The notes below the pieces were generated by a model. That model was not told the origin of the DNA. It did no database searches and saw only the letters and a list, made by a program, of their open reading frames with translations. A DNA stretch of 64,000 nt from Streptomyces noursei ATCC 11455 (GTDB lineage Bacteria; Actinomycetota; Actinomycetes; Streptomycetales; Streptomycetaceae), in the NCBI RefSeq assembly GCF_001704275.1, contig NZ_CP011533.1:8680001-8744000 (forward strand), given 5' to 3'. A program made the translations under genes and the position numbers. This document shows, piece after piece, positions 62,183 to 64,000 of the stretch (its first letter is position 1; each line of letters begins with the position of its first letter).

Positions 62183-62854
62183 CTAGCTCTGGCCGCCGAG
62201 GAGTTGGGTGATCTGCTGCACCACGGTCGCCGCCGAGGCGAGCCCCGCCACGGCCGTCGCGCCGAGGTCCAGCCGGTCGCGCAGCCACTGCAGCCGGTCC
62301 CGTCGCACCTGCCCGGTGGCGTCGATCTCCTCCTCGGCGTCGGCCAGTCGGGCATCGATCTCCGCTGTCTCGTCACTGGTGTTGAGCAGCGGTAACTGCT
62401 CGCGCAGTGTGGAGAGCGCCGCGCGGAGTTCCGGCGACGCCTCGACGGCCGACCGGGTGGAGGCGTCGAGTGCCCGGGCGTCCGGGCCGGCGGCCGCGGC
62501 GCCGCCTGCCATCACGCCCACGCTGATGCCGCCGGGAGTGCTCCCCGGTACGGCGAGCGCCTCCGTGCCGGCCGTGGGCGGCAGCGGCGGCGCCGTGCGG
62601 CCGTCCCGCAGTGAGCGGTCCTCGGCGCTGGCGCGGTCCCCGGCGGCGACCGCGCCGCCGGTCAGCACACCGATGCTGATCCCACCGCCGGCCGGTGCCT
62701 GGGCGCGGGGGAGGGGAGTGCCGTCCCCTTCGGCCGTCCCGGCCGTCCCGCTCGGCCTGGCGGCTTCGCCGACTGAGGGCCCTGGGCCCGGTGCCCCTTC
62801 CCTGTCCGTCGCCGGCTCCCGGTCCGCTTCCCGTCCCCGGTCCGTGATCGTCAT
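62183..62854 (-). CDS. Hypothetical protein with two Gly-rich motif repeats
   Basis: A 223-aa protein. Two copies of a motif occur near residues 58 and 107: GGISIGVLTGGAVAAGDRAS and GGISVGVMAGGAAAAGPDAR, each followed by a charged run. The last third is an amphipathic helix pair (AALSTLREQLPLLNTSDETA, DARLADAEEEIDATGQVRRD) and a hydrophobic end (AVAGLASAATVVQQITQLL). I do not recognise a family. The ATG overlaps the stop of the preceding gene, which ends in a third copy of the motif. Regular Gly/Ala spacing suggests a short self-interacting or recruitment motif. Confidence 0.65.
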   Translation of the reverse strand: MTITDRGREADREPATDREGAPGPGPSVGEAARPSGTAGTAEGDGTPLPRAQAPAGGGISIGVLTGGAVAAGDRASAEDRSLRDGRTAPPLPPTAGTEALAVPGSTPGGISVGVMAGGAAAAGPDARALDASTRSAVEASPELRAALSTLREQLPLLNTSDETAEIDARLADAEEEIDATGQVRRDRLQWLRDRLDLGATAVAGLASAATVVQQITQLLGGQS

Positions 62855-63999
62855 CCTCGACCGCCCCCCGAATTCTCCGTCGATGCGTCCGTGTGTTTCG
62901 CCGAGGCCCGCTCGCCCGATGCGACCGCGCCGCCGCTCATCCCGCCGATGAAGACCCCGCCCTCGCCGACGTTGATGATGTACTGATCGAACACGCCTGT
63001 TTCGTAGCCCTTGTTCCGCAGGGCCTCCTGCACCCCGTTGGCGATCCGGTCCTGCAGCGTCTTCACATACCGGCTGAGGTCCATCTCCTGGAACAGGGAG
63101 ATCTCCTTGACGCTCCCCAACTCCCTTACGGACGCCGCCGGTGCGTCCGGCAGGGCGTACTGCGGCATCATCAGCCAGGTGCGGAACAGCGACAGCGCCG
63201 TCTGGCACATCGCGATCCCCGCGGCGAACCCCGCCGAGGGACTGGTCAGCACGCCGCGGACGGCGTCGCGCAGCGGGCCGTCCCCACCGTGCGCCGCCAG
63301 CACGTCCACCGACTTGAACTCCGGGCGCACGGGCGTCAGGACGTGGGGCGCGACCTCCAGGACCAACATCCCGCCCTGGGTGTGGATGCGCACCAGCAGA
63401 CAGATCGCGACCTGTTCGTCCCAGGCCCCGACGCGCACTCGCAGGAAGTGCCGGCGGGCCTCGGCGCCCTCGCCGACCGCCCGGTCCAGGTGTTCCCGGA
63501 TGACCTCGGGGTCGTAGTCCACCTGGTCCCGCGGCAGCCCGACCGGCAGATAGACCAACTCGTCGACTTCGAGGGCGCGCAGGCGGTCCCGGCTGGTGGC
63601 CGCGGCCGAGTTGCGCAGGGCCGCCAGGCGGGGCTTGATCAGCTCGACGACCTCGCGCCCGGTGAGCGGTGCGGCCGCGCTCGCGGACTCCTGCTTGACG
63701 AACGACACCGGCGGGGGCGGAGCGTCCGCCTCCCCGGCCTTCGGCGGTGCCGTCCACGACTGGTGCTTGAGCTCCATGGCGACCGACCACGGCTTGTACG
63801 GCTCACCGGCGCCGACGAAGGGCCGGAACGGGTCGTAGATGGCCAGCCGGGCGTGCTGTTCGCGGGCGATGGCCGCACCGATGCGCCGGAACTGCTCGGT
63901 GGCCGGCAGGTCCGCGCGCCATTCCTTGGCGAAGGCAGCGCGGCTCAACTGATGGCGCATGACGGAGACGACATGCGTCCGGTACGCCCACACGGGCGG
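62851..63999 (-). CDS. Hypothetical protein, 5' end beyond window
   Basis: The frame is open to the right edge, so the N terminus is missing; at least 383 codons are visible. It has RHQLSRAAFAKEWRADLPATE, a Pro-rich linker (DAPPPPVSF), VYLPVGLPRDQVDYDPEVI, a mixed core with VAICLLVRIHTQGGMLVLEV, and near the end the motif VFIGGMSGGAVASGERASAK, also found twice in the next gene. The middle includes one hydrophobic stretch that may be a membrane span. No family is recognised. It starts the three-gene operon seen here. Confidence 0.6.
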   Translation of the reverse strand, partial: PPVWAYRTHVVSVMRHQLSRAAFAKEWRADLPATEQFRRIGAAIAREQHARLAIYDPFRPFVGAGEPYKPWSVAMELKHQSWTAPPKAGEADAPPPPVSFVKQESASAAAPLTGREVVELIKPRLAALRNSAAATSRDRLRALEVDELVYLPVGLPRDQVDYDPEVIREHLDRAVGEGAEARRHFLRVRVGAWDEQVAICLLVRIHTQGGMLVLEVAPHVLTPVRPEFKSVDVLAAHGGDGPLRDAVRGVLTSPSAGFAAGIAMCQTALSLFRTWLMMPQYALPDAPAASVRELGSVKEISLFQEMDLSRYVKTLQDRIANGVQEALRNKGYETGVFDQYIINVGEGGVFIGGMSGGAVASGERASAKHTDASTENSGGGRG

Positions 64000-64000
64000 C

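Overview
The window is very GC-rich (roughly 70 percent), with GTG and TTG starts, strong GGAGG ribosome binding sites, ATGA-type gene overlaps, and actinobacterial regulators (Zur, a CmtR-like ArsR, an NsrR-like Rrf2 protein, a DevR/DevS-like pair). It reads as a Streptomyces chromosome, probably an accessory-rich part. No rRNA, complete tRNA or CRISPR array was seen.

Layout. 0-3 kb: two convergent flavin monooxygenases separated by a short repeat array. 3.3-7.1 kb: a scarred integration zone with a tRNA-Pro 3' half, two copies of a tRNA-Gly 3' half as 28-bp direct repeats, a small PadR operon between them, and a decayed transposase. 7.1-8.6 kb: a DoxX protein and the first member of a Met/His-rich membrane protein family. 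9.1-20.2 kb: a Tat-exported DyP/EfeB peroxidase, a FecBCD-type importer, a CopZ-like chaperone, then MFS exporter, asparagine synthase homologue, P450 and an isonitrile (isocyanide) synthase of the PvcA/IsnA/DIT1 family. 20.2-26.3 kb: three more members of the membrane family interleaved with a PepSY protein and a YcnI-like copper protein, then an ECF sigma factor. The best reading of 9-26 kb is an isonitrile natural-product locus wired to metal handling, probably a copper-binding metallophore; this is inference.

26.7-36.4 kb is zinc and heavy-metal homeostasis: a CmtR-like repressor with a cation exporter; a Zur-boxed znuABC-type importer operon ending in zur; and, behind a second Zur-like box, a five-gene CobW operon (small protein, CobW GTPase, WD40 protein, [2Fe-2S] protein, ArsR regulator) facing a duplicated His-rich protein.

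36.8-43.4 kb is a patchwork of small genes and decayed genes (methyltransferase, TetR, amidase) with a VOC/MarR pair controlled by two perfect operators. 43.5-50.5 kb looks like a hypoxia/NO regulon: PNPOx-fold protein, flavohemoprotein-like protein, DevR/OsdR-type regulator, GAF sensor kinase and an extra cytochrome oxidase subunit I, with a shared palindromic box in three intergenic regions. 50.5-54.1 kb adds a second flavohemoprotein with its NsrR-type regulator and operator plus a cupin. 54.1-57.6 kb holds a two-component system and an ArsP-family permease. 57.6-64 kb holds a GNAT protein, a lipoprotein metallopeptidase, a TetR/methyltransferase pair sharing a large operator, an SH3 secreted protein, and a three-gene operon of unknown function running off the right edge.
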